Notes under the pieces: model-generated | The model's database searches: none | What the model was told of the DNA's origin: nothing | The model's input: only the letters and a program-made list of their open reading frames with translations | Assembly: GCF_001613125.1 (NCBI RefSeq) | Contig: NZ_BDBT01000027.1 | Location: 40,439-104,438, forward strand | Direction: 5' to 3' | From: Nocardia shimofusensis NBRC 100134 | Lineage (GTDB): Bacteria; Actinomycetota; Actinomycetes; Mycobacteriales; Mycobacteriaceae | DNA: 64,000 nucleotides | Shown here: one piece after another, positions 8,846-17,727 of the stretch | Numbering within the stretch: the stretch's first letter is position 1 | Layout of the letters: each line of letters starts with the position of its first letter | Program-made: the position numbers and the translations under genes

Positions 8846-9973
8846 GTGACCGACATGGCGACCGATCTCCCGACTGTCGACATCGCCGGCTTCCGGTCGA
8901 GCCTGCGCGCGTGGCTCGACCAGCACGACCTGACCCCCGGCCCCGATCACTCGCTGGACGGACAGGTCGAGCAGCTGCTTCGGGTCAGGCGCGCCCTCTA
9001 CGACGGCGACTGGATGCGCTACGGCTGGCCCGAGCAGGTCGGCGGTCTCGGCGGACCCGCTGCCCTGCGCGCCGTGCTCGGTGAGGAGATCGCCTCCCGC
9101 GACCTCGCCGAGCCCGGCATCTGGTCCATGGTCGAAGTCCTGACCCCGACCATGATCGCCTACGCCCGCCCCGAACTCGCCGCCACCATGGTCCCCCGGC
9201 TGCTCTCCGGCAGCGAACAGTGGTGCCAGGGCTTCTCCGAACCCGGCTCCGGCAGCGACCTGGCCTCGCTGCGCACGAAAGCCACTCGGGACGGCGAGAA
9301 CTGGGTGATCTCCGGCCAGAAGGTGTGGACCAGTCTGGCCCAGTACGCCGCCCGCTGCGTCCTGCTCACCCGCACCGGCCCGGGCCATGACGGCATCACC
9401 GCCTTCTTCGTCGACATGGACTCCCCCGGCATCACCGTGCGCCCGCTGCGCACCATGCACGGCGTCGACGAGTTCGCCGAGGTGTTCTTCGACGACGTGG
9501 TCGTGCCCGGCCACCGCATGCTCGGCAACCCCGGCGACGGCTGGCGCCTGGCCATGGACCTGCTCCCCTACGAGCGCTCCACCTGCTTCTGGCACCGCAT
9601 CGCCTACCTGTTCACCCGCTTCGATCAATTGCTCACCCAGATCCCCGGCGCCGCCGAGGCCACCGACACCGAACTCGGCGCGGCCTTCCTCGCCCTGCAC
9701 ACGGTCCGCTGCCGCTCGCACGCCACCCAACGCCGCCTCGCTGCCGGTGAACGGCTCGGTCCCGAGACCTCGGTCGACAAAGTGCTGCTCGCCGAAGCCG
9801 AACAACGCCTCTTCGACACCGCCCGCGACCTCCTGCCCGGCGTGATCGAACTCGACGACTCCCCCTGGCGCACCGAGTTCCTCTACTCCCGCGCCGCGAC
9901 CATCTACGGCGGCACCGCCGAGATCCAGCGCAATATCATCGCCCGCCGCCTGCTCGACCTCGGCAAGGAGTGA
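8846..9973 (+). CDS. Acyl-CoA dehydrogenase, large subunit (pair 1)
   Basis: FAD-dependent acyl-CoA dehydrogenase (375 aa, GTG start). Signature segments are CQGFSEPGSGSDLASLRTKA (FAD/substrate region), VISGQKVWTS and the C-terminal IYGGTAEIQRNIIARRLL that contacts FAD. It is followed with a small overlap by a second, shorter dehydrogenase-like gene, the arrangement of heteromeric (alpha2beta2) enzymes used in actinobacterial steroid side-chain and ring degradation. It probably forms the alpha,beta double bond in a CoA ester made by this operon. Confidence 0.92.
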   Translation: MTDMATDLPTVDIAGFRSSLRAWLDQHDLTPGPDHSLDGQVEQLLRVRRALYDGDWMRYGWPEQVGGLGGPAALRAVLGEEIASRDLAEPGIWSMVEVLTPTMIAYARPELAATMVPRLLSGSEQWCQGFSEPGSGSDLASLRTKATRDGENWVISGQKVWTSLAQYAARCVLLTRTGPGHDGITAFFVDMDSPGITVRPLRTMHGVDEFAEVFFDDVVVPGHRMLGNPGDGWRLAMDLLPYERSTCFWHRIAYLFTRFDQLLTQIPGAAEATDTELGAAFLALHTVRCRSHATQRRLAAGERLGPETSVDKVLLAEAEQRLFDTARDLLPGVIELDDSPWRTEFLYSRAATIYGGTAEIQRNIIARRLLDLGKE

Positions 9974-9978
9974 ATCCC

Positions 9979-10878
9979 ATGCCCGACCCAGCCCAAGGCG
10001 CTCCCGCGCTCGACGGCGCCGAACTGCGACTGCTCACCGAAGTCCTCCGTGCGGCGATGAGCGCTACGACCGGCGTCGAACTCGACAGAGCGCTGGACGA
10101 ACTCGGCTGGCTCGACATGCTCGCCGAAAGCCCGGCTCCCGCCATCCAGACCGTATTCCGGCTACTCGGCGAAACCGGATCGCACGCCTCGGTGCTCGTG
10201 GACGTACTGCGCGCCGCCGACCCCGGTCTCCCGGCCGATGTCGCGCTGCCGTTCGCGGGCGGGCGTCGGGTGATCTGGGAACGTTCCCGAACTCTCCGAC
10301 CACACGGTGCGGCCTCGCCCCACCCCGGATCTTCCATCGACGAAGAGCTACCGCTGCGCATCATCGATCGCGAGGCGACCCGCGTCGAGTCACCCCATGA
10401 CACGGCGGCCGCTGACGAGACGGCCGACAGTATCGCGTCGGTTCCCTTGGCAGCCGGCCGCAGAGCCCTCGGCTGGTGGCTGCTCGGCTCCGGGCACGCC
10501 ATGCTCTCGCTGGCCCGCACACACGCGCTCGAACGGCTTCAATTCGGTCGCCCGCTCGCCTCGTTCCAAGCCGTGCGTCACCGCTTGGCCGAAACCCTGG
10601 TCGCCCTCGACGGCGCCGAGGCCGCACTCGCCCACGCCGACGGCGAATTCGGCGCGCTCCTGGCCAAGGCCGCCGCGGGCCGAGCGGCAACCACCGCGGC
10701 ACGACACTGCCAGCAGGTCCTCGGCGGCATCGGCTTCACCGCAGAGCACGAGTTGCACCGGCATGTGCGGCGAGTCCTCGTCCTCGACGGATTGCTCGGC
10801 AGCACACGCGAACTCGTCCGCGAAGCAGGGACGGAAGTCCGACGGCGGGCGGAAGGGCCGCGCCTGGCGAATCTCTGA
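9979..10878 (+). CDS. Acyl-CoA dehydrogenase, small subunit (pair 1)
   Basis: Partner subunit of the preceding gene (299 aa). The N-terminal half is divergent and alanine-rich; the C-terminal half keeps the dehydrogenase helical domain (ALERLQFGRPLASFQAVRHRLAE and QQVLGGIGFTAEHELHRHVRR). ATG 9979 is preferred over GTG 9970 because AAGGAG at 9965-9970 lies 8 bases before it. It is the last gene of the Rieske operon. Small subunits of this type contribute half of the FAD and CoA sites and are not active alone. Confidence 0.85.
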   Translation: MPDPAQGAPALDGAELRLLTEVLRAAMSATTGVELDRALDELGWLDMLAESPAPAIQTVFRLLGETGSHASVLVDVLRAADPGLPADVALPFAGGRRVIWERSRTLRPHGAASPHPGSSIDEELPLRIIDREATRVESPHDTAAADETADSIASVPLAAGRRALGWWLLGSGHAMLSLARTHALERLQFGRPLASFQAVRHRLAETLVALDGAEAALAHADGEFGALLAKAAAGRAATTAARHCQQVLGGIGFTAEHELHRHVRRVLVLDGLLGSTRELVREAGTEVRRRAEGPRLANL

Positions 10879-10926
10879 CCTTCGACCGCCACCCGGCCGC
10901 GTTCGGTGAGCGCCCCGTGACGGCCG

Positions 10927-11940
10927 TCAGTGGGCGCCGAGCACGTCGAGAATCATCGGACGCGCGGCGGCGAGCGCCTGTTCCCAGTAGGGCCAGGTGT
11001 GGGTTCCGTCGACGATCTCGACACGAGCCGGGATGCCCAGCGCCGCGACTCGATCGCCGAAGATGCGCGCGGCGGCCCTGGCGATCAACTCCAGCCCCAT
11101 CGCGTTCATCGTGTTGCCCACCCCGTACGGCACATCGGCGGGCCCGGGCAGGCCGGCGCCGGCCGACACGTACATCGGCAGACCGCGCAGCAGCTCGGCT
11201 TGCACCGTCGGATCGTTGCGACTCCAGGCAGGGTCGCCGGGCGGGCCCCACATGTCGTCCACGTTGAACCTGCCCTCGTCCCACAACGCCGCGCGGATCG
11301 CCTCGTTCCACATCGGGAAGGTCGGATTCAGGAATCCGGAGAAAGACCCGGCGAACTTGAACTGGTCGCGATGGTGCGCGGCCAGCGTCAGGGCCGCCCC
11401 ACCGCCCATGGACGCGCCCACGATGGCGTTGTCGGTCCGCGAGACCCCGTATCCCGCGAGGAAGGCGGGCAACTCCTCGGTGAGGAAGGTTTCCCACTTG
11501 TACGTGGTGACCTGGCCGTTGGTACTGCTCGGCCGGTACCAGTCGGTATAGAAACTGGAGTGTCCGCCGACCGGGAACACCAGCGTGACATTGTCACCGG
11601 CGAACCGCTGCAGCACACCGGTATCGCTGATCCACTGACTGTGATCGTGCGGCGCACGGAGGCCGTCGAGCACATAGAGCGCCGAAGCGCCACCGCGCGC
11701 CGCCCACTGCACCTGGATTTTGATCGGCCCCATACCGGACGGCACAACGAGTTCCTCGTACCCACCGGCCGGGGCCTGTAATTTCGTGGCATCGACCGGC
11801 GCCGCATCGGCCACCGCCCCGCCGACCCAGGTCGTCAGCATCACCGCCGCGACAACCGCACCGGCCCTGCGAAACCTACCTCGCAGCGAGCCGATGCCCC
11901 GCTTGCACTTCCATCCCCTCACCAGGTTCGTATCGTGCAT
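10927..11940 (-). CDS. Secreted antigen-85-like mycolyltransferase/esterase
   Basis: Exported alpha/beta-hydrolase of the antigen 85 / corynebacterial mycolyltransferase family (337 aa). A long basic N-region precedes a signal peptide ending near GGAVADAAP. The nucleophile elbow is GASMGGG, and family segments QVQWAARGG, LYVLDGLRA and HTWPYWEQAL (catalytic His) are present. Such enzymes move mycolic acids onto trehalose or arabinogalactan at the cell envelope, which supports a mycolate-containing host. It stands alone on the minus strand between the Rieske operon and a damaged NmrA gene; a perfect 12-base palindrome, TGACGGCCGTCA (10918-10929), spans its stop codon. Confidence 0.88.
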   Translation of the reverse strand: MHDTNLVRGWKCKRGIGSLRGRFRRAGAVVAAVMLTTWVGGAVADAAPVDATKLQAPAGGYEELVVPSGMGPIKIQVQWAARGGASALYVLDGLRAPHDHSQWISDTGVLQRFAGDNVTLVFPVGGHSSFYTDWYRPSSTNGQVTTYKWETFLTEELPAFLAGYGVSRTDNAIVGASMGGGAALTLAAHHRDQFKFAGSFSGFLNPTFPMWNEAIRAALWDEGRFNVDDMWGPPGDPAWSRNDPTVQAELLRGLPMYVSAGAGLPGPADVPYGVGNTMNAMGLELIARAAARIFGDRVAALGIPARVEIVDGTHTWPYWEQALAAARPMILDVLGAH

Positions 11941-11949
11941 TCGCGCACG

Positions 11950-12680
11950 CTATCGAAGCGTCCCGGAATCCAGCGGCAGCACACGCCGGGGGCAGCGAGT
12001 CGGCGACGGATGCTCAGTTGTGTCAGCCGCGTCTGCGGGCATCTGCGTCAGCATCGCCTCCCGTGCCTGCTCCGGCGTCTGCTCCACGAACCGCACCGGC
12101 TCGCCGAGAGCCTCCCCCAGGATCCGCGCCCGCTCGCGCGGCGGTTCCGGCGCAGGCCCGGTCAGGACATAGGTCCGGCCGGTGTGGCAGTCCCGGCGCA
12201 AGGCGGCCGCCGCCACCGCCGCGATGTCTTCCGGATCGACGAAGGGCACGCCCACATCACCGAAGGGCGCGCTGACCGCCCGCTCGCTGCGCACCTGCTC
12301 GGCCCACCACAGCGCGTTCGACTGGAATCCGCCCGGCCGCAGCAATGTCCACGCCAGCCCCGACTCCTGCACCGCCACTTCGACGGCCTTGCCGAACTGC
12401 CCGTGGGATGCGCTGTCCGGCCTGGTCGCCACACCCTGCGACGACAGGAGCACGACCCTGGTCACCCCCTCGGCACGTGCGGCCGCGAGGATCGCGGGCA
12501 CATCCGCCCCGAAGGCCCCCGGCCCGATGAGCAGGAACAACGTGGACGCTCCCTGCAAGACGGGCGCCGGCTCCGCGGCATTCGTCAGGTCGACGGGCGC
12601 GTGCCGCACCCCCTCCGGCAGCGTGCCGGACGCCCGGGCAAGCGCGAACGGCTGGCCGCCGCGGCCGCCGAAGTGTTCCA
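11950..12680 (-). pseudogene. NmrA/NAD(P)-binding oxidoreductase, truncated at both ends
   Basis: The recognisable part matches the NmrA-like atypical SDR family, e.g. LPEGVRHAPVDLTN, GASTLFLLIGPGAF, VTRVVLLSSQGVATR and SGLAWTLLRPGGFQSN, and compares well with the intact paralogue at 21287-22102. The first strand with the dinucleotide-binding TGATxxxG motif is missing: the only plausible start (ATG 12680) lies inside the oppositely oriented TetR gene. The C-terminus ends in MPADAADTTEHPSP and a basic tail unlike the family, so about 40-50 residues are also lost. I read it as a non-functional remnant after deletion. Confidence 0.75.
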
Positions 12681-13179
12681 TCGGCAGGGCGTGGAGAAGA
12701 CCACCATCGCCGACATCGCGCGCGCCGCGGATGTGCCGGTGGGCAATGTGTACTACTACTTCAAAACCAAGGACGAGCTCGTCCGCGCGGCGATCGGCGC
12801 GCACGCCCGGACGCTCGACGAGATGATCGCCGAGCTGGACGGTCTCGAAGACCCGGCCGACCGGTTGCGCGCGATGGTGCGCGGCTGGACCGAAAATCGC
12901 TACACGGCGGCGGAATTCGGCTGTCCGACCGGAACCCTGGCCACCGAACTCGACAAGCGTGGTGACGGCCTCGACGGTGAACTGGCCGATGTCATGCGTG
13001 CGCTGGTGGACTGGTCCGAGCAACAGTTCGCGCAGATGGGCCGCTCCGATTCCCGCGAGCTGGCCGTCGCCCTGATCGCCGCCTACCAAGGAATCTCGCT
13101 GCTCACCAACACCTTCCGCGACCCGGAGCTGATGGAAATCGAGGGCCGTCGACTGGAGCGCTGGATCGACTCCATGTAG
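12601..13179 (+). CDS. TetR-family regulator with disturbed 5' end
   Basis: TetR protein of about 192 aa. The helix-turn-helix is clear: KRERLAAAAAEVFHRQGVEKTTIADIARAADVPVGNVYYYF, given here only for its family type. The C-terminal ligand domain is complete to LERWIDSM. No ATG exists in frame near the domain; GTG 12601 is the only nearby candidate and its ribosome site is weak. The first codons overlap the truncated NmrA gene on the other strand by about 80 bases. TetR-NmrA divergent pairs are common, and here the intergenic promoter appears to have been deleted. It may still be translated if a promoter is supplied from upstream. Confidence 0.75.
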   Translation: MPHPLRQRAGRPGKRERLAAAAAEVFHRQGVEKTTIADIARAADVPVGNVYYYFKTKDELVRAAIGAHARTLDEMIAELDGLEDPADRLRAMVRGWTENRYTAAEFGCPTGTLATELDKRGDGLDGELADVMRALVDWSEQQFAQMGRSDSRELAVALIAAYQGISLLTNTFRDPELMEIEGRRLERWIDSM

Positions 13180-13209
13180 CGGCCTGCTTGCAGGTGAACG
13201 GGAAGAGAC

Positions 13210-13244
13210 GAGGCCCGGGGCGGATTGTGTCCGCCCCGGGCCTC
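13210..13244. terminator. Bidirectional hairpin terminator
   Basis: Perfect 15-bp inverted repeat (GAGGCCCGGGGCGGA and its complement) with a 5-base loop, between the convergent TetR gene and the MTB12-like lipoprotein gene. There is no U-tract, as is usual for actinobacterial terminators. Confidence 0.8.
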
Positions 13245-13264
13245 GGCTGTCGCCCCCCGCTCGA

Positions 13265-13768
13265 TCAGCAGGCCGACGAGGTTCCGCCCTGCAGGGCCAT
13301 CAGGGTGCAGAAGGTGGTGGCGGCGACCAGCCACTGGTCACCGGACTTGACCGCCTCGCCCGCCTGGTCGGCCAGCACCGGGTTGCCGCCCATGACCAGC
13401 GTGTAGGTGACCGCGGCGTTGGTGGCGTCGACCAGTTCGACCTTCGAGACCTCCACGCCCAGACCGGCCGACTGCGGGTTGGCGGCCTGCGCTTGCAGCA
13501 CCGGCAGGAACGCCTCGCTCTGCTCCACCTTGGCGGCCCGCTCCTCGGGGGTCTTGGTGGAGTCGAAGAAGGTGGCGTAGGTGGCCTTGATCTCGTCGAT
13601 CGCGGCCGGGTCGGCGGCCGCGGCGGCACTGGTGGTCGACGCGGCGGCCGAGGTGGTGGTCTCCTTCGCTTCGGTGCTCTCATCGTCGGAGCAGCCGGTC
13701 AGGGCGACCGACGCGGCGAGCGCGAGACCGAAACAAGCCGCGGCGGTGCGGCGCAGGGAGTAACGCAT
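13265..13768 (-). CDS. MTB12-like (low-molecular-weight antigen) lipoprotein
   Basis: Small exported protein (167 aa) with a lipobox signal peptide (SVALTGC, Cys26), an Ala/Ser/Thr linker, then an MTB12-type domain (IKATYATFFDSTKTPEERAAKVE, VTYTLVMGGNP, and the end QWLVAATTFCTLMALQG). Two cysteines near the C-terminus could pair. Proteins of this family are abundant cell-wall or culture-filtrate antigens in mycobacteria and nocardiae with unknown function. It is monocistronic between the terminator hairpin and the hydratase operon. Confidence 0.82.
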   Translation of the reverse strand: MRYSLRRTAAACFGLALAASVALTGCSDDESTEAKETTTSAAASTTSAAAAADPAAIDEIKATYATFFDSTKTPEERAAKVEQSEAFLPVLQAQAANPQSAGLGVEVSKVELVDATNAAVTYTLVMGGNPVLADQAGEAVKSGDQWLVAATTFCTLMALQGGTSSAC

Positions 13769-13826
13769 GAGGGGGTCCTCGATTCTGGAAGGGCTGTTGT
13801 TGCGGGGGTTACGGAAAGGGACGGCG

Positions 13827-14612
13827 CTACTCGATGGCGGCCTTCATCTCGTCGAGCTTCAGCAGAATCGGGTAGCCGTTGACACTGAGCGCATTGCCGT
13901 GACCGGTCTGGTGGACGTCGAACACCGACTGGATGGCGGCGTAGAAGCCCTGCACGTCGAGCGTCTGGTTGACCGCCCGTTTGGCCTGACGCAGGCCGAA
14001 CGGCGGCATCTTCGCGATCTGGGCAGCCAGTTCCCTGGTCGCGGAGTCGAGGTCGGCCCTGGGCACGACTCTGTTGACCATGCCCACCCGCTCGGCTTCC
14101 TCGGCGGTGACCGGGCGGCCGGTGAACAGGATCTCCTTGGCCAGCCGCGCGCCGAGTTCCCAGGTGTGGCCGTGGTATTCGACACCGCCGATGCCCATCA
14201 TCACCACCGGATCGGAGAACTTGGCGTCGTCTGCGGCGACGATCAGGTCGCACGGCCAGCACAGCAGCAGTCCGCCGGCGATGCACCGGCCCTGCACCGC
14301 GGCGACGGACGGTTTGGGCACATTGCGCCAGCGCAGCGAGTACTCCAGGTAGCGGCGGGTTTCCAGGCTGTAGATGGTGTCGAGGGTGATGCTGCTCGGG
14401 TCGGGCCAGGACTTGTCGTTGAGGTCGTGACCGGCCGAGAAATGCTTGCCCTCGGCGCGCAGCACGATCACCGACACCTCGTCGTCGGCCGCGGCGCGGC
14501 TCCAAGCGGCGTCGAGCTCGTCGAGCAGTTCGCCGTTCTGCGCGTTGGCGGCCTCGGGCCGGTCGAGAGTGATGGTGGCGATGCGTTCGCTCACCTCGTA
14601 GCGGATGTACAT
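13827..14612 (-). CDS. Enoyl-CoA hydratase/isomerase family protein (crotonase)
   Basis: Crotonase-fold enzyme of 261 aa, starting at ATG 14612 (MYIRYEVSERIATITLDRPEA) behind a GAGGA site; the open frame upstream is not coding. Oxyanion-hole segments are GKHFSAGHDL and GRCIAGGLLLCWPCDL. The active-site loop MGIGGVEYHGHTWELGAR differs from classical hydratases, so hydration versus another crotonase reaction is open. It is the last gene of a three-gene minus-strand operon with the dehydrogenase pair at 14695-16855, separated by 82 bases. Confidence 0.88.
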   Translation of the reverse strand: MYIRYEVSERIATITLDRPEAANAQNGELLDELDAAWSRAAADDEVSVIVLRAEGKHFSAGHDLNDKSWPDPSSITLDTIYSLETRRYLEYSLRWRNVPKPSVAAVQGRCIAGGLLLCWPCDLIVAADDAKFSDPVVMMGIGGVEYHGHTWELGARLAKEILFTGRPVTAEEAERVGMVNRVVPRADLDSATRELAAQIAKMPPFGLRQAKRAVNQTLDVQGFYAAIQSVFDVHQTGHGNALSVNGYPILLKLDEMKAAIE

Positions 14613-14694
14613 CGGTTCCTCAGCTCGGTCTGTCGGTGGCTCGGTTCGTCGGTGGTTCGGGGGATGCGGCTCGTCGCCGTCACGGCGACAGCTC

Positions 14695-15873
14695 TCATCC
14701 GCGTGGCAGGCCGAGCACGCGCTCGGCGATGATGTTGCGCTGGATCTCCGATGTGCCGCCCGCGATGGTTCCGGCGAAGGTACGGGCATAGCGCTCGAAC
14801 CAGCCGCGCACGAAGTTGTCGTAGTTCAGCGGCTGCAACGGAGCGGTCAGCGCGGGATGGATCAACGCCTCCGCGCCCGCGGAGTCCAAGGCGTACTCGG
14901 CACCGCGCTGAACCGCTTCGGAGCCGAGCAGTTTGAGCACCGACAGCCCCGCCACGTCCTGCTCGCCACGCGCCGCGTCCGCCAGCGCCGCGGAGCCGAG
15001 CAGCCGCAACGAGAGGGTGTCCATCACCAAGCGCGCGTAGTTGTCGCGGTCGAGCGGGGTGATGGGCCGGAAGTCGGTGATCAGATCCTGCAGGCGGTCC
15101 GCGAAGCTCAACCACAGCAGGGTGCGTTCGTGTCCGAGTGAACCGTTGGCCACCTGCCAGCCGCCGTGCAGAGGGCCGACGAGATTCGCCGCGGGCACCC
15201 GCGCGTCCTCGAAGAAGACCTCGTTGAAGTCCAGGTCCGACGGATCACACAGCGAGGCGAACGGCCTGCGGGTCACCCCTGGCGTGTCGGTCGGGATGAG
15301 CAGGACACTGATGCCCTTGTGCTTCGGGGCGTCCGGATCGGTCCGTACGAAGGTGAGCAGCACGTCGGCGTCGTGCGCGCCGGACGTCCACACCTTCTGC
15401 CCGTTCACCACGAAGTGGTCGCCGTCGAGCACCGCGCGGGTGCGCAAGCCGGCCAGATCCGAGCCCGCGCCGGGTTCGCTCATCCCGAGCGCGGCGGTGA
15501 TCTCGGCGCGCAGAATCCGCACCGCCCAGTCCCGCTTCTGTTCCTCGGTGCCGAACGAGAGCAGCGACGCCGCGATGATGCCCAGCCCTTGCGGATTGAA
15601 GCTGTGATACATCCGCCGCCGCGACAGTTCCTCGAGGTGGACGTACTGCTGCAGGATGGTCGCGTCGCGTCCGCCGAACTCCGGCGGATTGCCGGGCAGC
15701 AACCAGCCGTGGTCGAACTGGGTGCGCTGCCACTGCCGCGCCCACTCCGGCACATCGGCGCTGGAGACCGGGCGCTGCGCGAGCGCGGCGCTCTCGTCGG
15801 GGGCGTGCTCGGCGAGGAAGGCCACGAACTCGGCGCGGAATCCCTCGACCTCGGCCTCAAAAGTCAGTCGCAC
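14695..15873 (-). CDS. Acyl-CoA dehydrogenase, large subunit (pair 2)
   Basis: Acyl-CoA dehydrogenase of 392 aa with LGMSEPGAGSDLAGLRTRAV, VVNGQKVWTSGAHDAD and the C-terminal FAGTIAGGTSEIQRNIIAERVLGL. Its start overlaps the end of the upstream gene by 17 bases, and the two encode the second heteromeric dehydrogenase in the window. It acts on CoA esters in the cytoplasm with electron transfer to ETF. Confidence 0.92.
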   Translation of the reverse strand: MRLTFEAEVEGFRAEFVAFLAEHAPDESAALAQRPVSSADVPEWARQWQRTQFDHGWLLPGNPPEFGGRDATILQQYVHLEELSRRRMYHSFNPQGLGIIAASLLSFGTEEQKRDWAVRILRAEITAALGMSEPGAGSDLAGLRTRAVLDGDHFVVNGQKVWTSGAHDADVLLTFVRTDPDAPKHKGISVLLIPTDTPGVTRRPFASLCDPSDLDFNEVFFEDARVPAANLVGPLHGGWQVANGSLGHERTLLWLSFADRLQDLITDFRPITPLDRDNYARLVMDTLSLRLLGSAALADAARGEQDVAGLSVLKLLGSEAVQRGAEYALDSAGAEALIHPALTAPLQPLNYDNFVRGWFERYARTFAGTIAGGTSEIQRNIIAERVLGLPRG

Positions 15874-16855
15874 GGTACTCCTCGGCGATCAGGGCGCGAT
15901 GGTGCGCGGCGCCACCGAGCAGCAGCTCGCCCGCCTTGGCCCGCTTGAGCGCGAACTGCAGGTCGTTCTCCCAGGTGAAGCTCATCGCGCCGAACAACTG
16001 CATGCCGTGCGCGAACACCAGCGACTGGCATTCGCCCGCCGCGGCTTTCGCCATGGAAGCGGCGAGGCGTCGGCGCGGATCGTCGGCGGCGATCGTCATC
16101 GCCGCGAAATAAGCCAGGGCCCGCGCTCTTTCGATAGCGACGTGCATATCGACGGCTTTGTGCTTGACCGCCTGGAAGCTTCCGATCGGCACCCCGAACT
16201 GGGTCCGCCCCCGGACGTGCTCGAGCACCATCTCCAGCACCCGCGCGCAGGCGCCGACCGTGGTCATGGCCAGACCCACAAGCGCCACGTGACGCGCCTT
16301 CTCGGGATCGGCGTCGGCTTTCGCGTCGTCGCGCACCGGCACCGCGGCGAAAGTCACCTCGGCCAGATGCAGCAGCGGATCGAACACCTGCTCGCGGCGG
16401 ATGATCGCCGATGCCGCGGGCACCACGAACACCCCCGACGGTGTGAGCACCGCGAGCCAGTCGGCGCGATCACCGTCGAGCACATGGCGCGCGGTGCCGG
16501 TGAGCACCCAGCTGTTGCCGTCGTGATGCACGCCGACACCCTCGTAGACCGCCGCACCCGCGGCGCCGGCCAACTCGAATCCCGCGGCGAGCGGTGCGAA
16601 CTGGGTGACCGTCGCCAGGAAGGGCGTCGGATCGGCGTGCCTGCCCAACTCCTCGAGCACGATCCCCAGCTCCACCGCCTCGGCGGGATCGGTGAGTTCG
16701 CCCCACCCCTGCTCGGTGTAGACGCGCCACAGCGCTTCCGTCGACGCGCCTTTGTCCGCGACCTCGCGGATCAGCGCGGCCGGACAATGTCGCGTGAGCA
16801 CCTCGCGGACGGTGTGCTGCCACAGGCGCTGATCGGCGTCGAACTCCAAGAGCAT
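15857..16855 (-). CDS. Acyl-CoA dehydrogenase, small subunit (pair 2)
   Basis: First gene of the minus-strand operon (332 aa). Begins MLLEFDADQRLWQHTVREVL, the usual N-terminal helix of FadE proteins, and keeps RTQFGVPIGSFQAVKHKAVD and the SFTWENDLQFALKRAKAGE end. It lacks the GGTxEIQRN loop, as expected for the non-FAD-loop partner of a heterotetramer. The GAGAAT-N3-ATTCTC operator at 16897 lies 42 bases before its start, so it is probably under the same control as the Rieske operon. Confidence 0.88.
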   Translation of the reverse strand: MLLEFDADQRLWQHTVREVLTRHCPAALIREVADKGASTEALWRVYTEQGWGELTDPAEAVELGIVLEELGRHADPTPFLATVTQFAPLAAGFELAGAAGAAVYEGVGVHHDGNSWVLTGTARHVLDGDRADWLAVLTPSGVFVVPAASAIIRREQVFDPLLHLAEVTFAAVPVRDDAKADADPEKARHVALVGLAMTTVGACARVLEMVLEHVRGRTQFGVPIGSFQAVKHKAVDMHVAIERARALAYFAAMTIAADDPRRRLAASMAKAAAGECQSLVFAHGMQLFGAMSFTWENDLQFALKRAKAGELLLGGAAHHRALIAEEYRATDF

Positions 16856-16896
16856 CCGGACTCACCTCCTTGCCTGGTCCGCTGCGGGATCGTGCG

Positions 16897-16911
16897 AGAA
16901 TAGCATTCTCT
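16897..16911. promoter_or_regulatory. Palindromic operator GAGAAT-AGC-ATTCTC
   Basis: Perfect 6-3-6 repeat in the divergent region between the dehydrogenase operon (start 16855) and the TetR gene at 17031. A second, overlapping near-palindrome ATTCTCT-TTG-AGAGAAA runs to 16922. The distance to the TetR start (120 bases) is almost the same as at the paralogous locus (41928; 122 bases). Confidence 0.78.
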
Positions 16912-17030
16912 TTGAGAGAAAGTGAAGCATTACCTAGGTGGAAGTCTGCTGCTCAGAACCACCGGAAACGAGCATCCCTCCGGTACAGTGCGTTCATGTT
17001 CTCTTCCGCTGACCCAGGAATGAGGCGCCC

Positions 17031-17687
17031 GTGAGCAGCCCCGGCGAAGAGCCCGCATGGAAGCAACGCGCCGTGGAACGCTCGCTGCGCACCGCGAAAC
17101 TGCGAGCCGAAGAGCGCGTGCAACGCTTCCTGGACGCAGCCCAGGCGATCATCGCCGAGAAGGGCACCACCGATTTCACCGTGCAAGAGGTGGTCGATCG
17201 GTCACGCCAGTCGCTGCGCAGCTTCTACCTGCAGTTCGACGGTAAGCACGAGCTGCTGCTCGCCCTGTTCGAGGACACCCTGGCCCGGACGTCCGAACAG
17301 TTGCGTGCAGCCACCGAAGGCAAGACCGATCCACTGCACAAGCTGCAGGTCGTCGTGGAACTGCTCTTCGAACTGTGCCGCCCCGACCCGGTCGCGCAGC
17401 GCCCGCTGTTCACCGAGTTCGCCCCGCGATTGCTGGTCTCCCATCCCGCCCAGGTCAAGCTCGGCCACGCGCCGATGCTGGCGCTGTTCACCGAGTTGAT
17501 GGACGAGGCGGCCGGAGCCGGACAGCTGCGCGCCGGTGTGAATACCCGCCGAATGGCCGCGATGGTCATGCAGACAGTCATGTTCACCGCGCAGTCCAAC
17601 GGCAATCCCGACGAGGAGACTCAGAACCCCATCACCGCCACCGAGGTATGGAACTTCTGCGCGCACGGGTTCACTCCCGAGCGGTAA
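17031..17687 (+). CDS. TetR-family regulator, paralogue 1 of the duplicated pair
   Basis: TetR regulator of 218 aa from a GTG start. N-terminal DNA-binding domain: LRAEERVQRFLDAAQAII, then TDFTVQEVVDRSRQSLRSFY with the recognition helix around SRQSLRSFYLQF. A second gene at 42064-42714 has the same recognition region residue for residue, and both share a 50-base leader before the GTG. The C-terminal domain has the FELCRPDP...RPLFTEFAPRLLVSHP pattern. It is a strong candidate for the protein that reads the GAGAAT-N3-ATTCTC sites, one of which lies in its own promoter region. Effector unknown, presumably an acyl-CoA intermediate. Confidence 0.9.
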   Translation: MSSPGEEPAWKQRAVERSLRTAKLRAEERVQRFLDAAQAIIAEKGTTDFTVQEVVDRSRQSLRSFYLQFDGKHELLLALFEDTLARTSEQLRAATEGKTDPLHKLQVVVELLFELCRPDPVAQRPLFTEFAPRLLVSHPAQVKLGHAPMLALFTELMDEAAGAGQLRAGVNTRRMAAMVMQTVMFTAQSNGNPDEETQNPITATEVWNFCAHGFTPER

Positions 17688-17691
17688 TGCC

Positions 17692-17709
17692 ATTCTCGTT
17701 TGCGAGAAT
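17692..17709. promoter_or_regulatory. Inverted repeat ATTCTCG-TTTG-CGAGAAT before tesB
   Basis: Perfect 7-4-7 inverted repeat between the TetR stop and the thioesterase start (17728). It uses the same half-sites as the operator family but in reverse order (ATTCTC then GAGAAT). A TTGACA-like hexamer overlaps its right edge at 17710. It could be a variant operator that lets the thioesterase have its own promoter. Confidence 0.55.
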
Positions 17710-17727
17710 TTGACATACACTCAGGTC

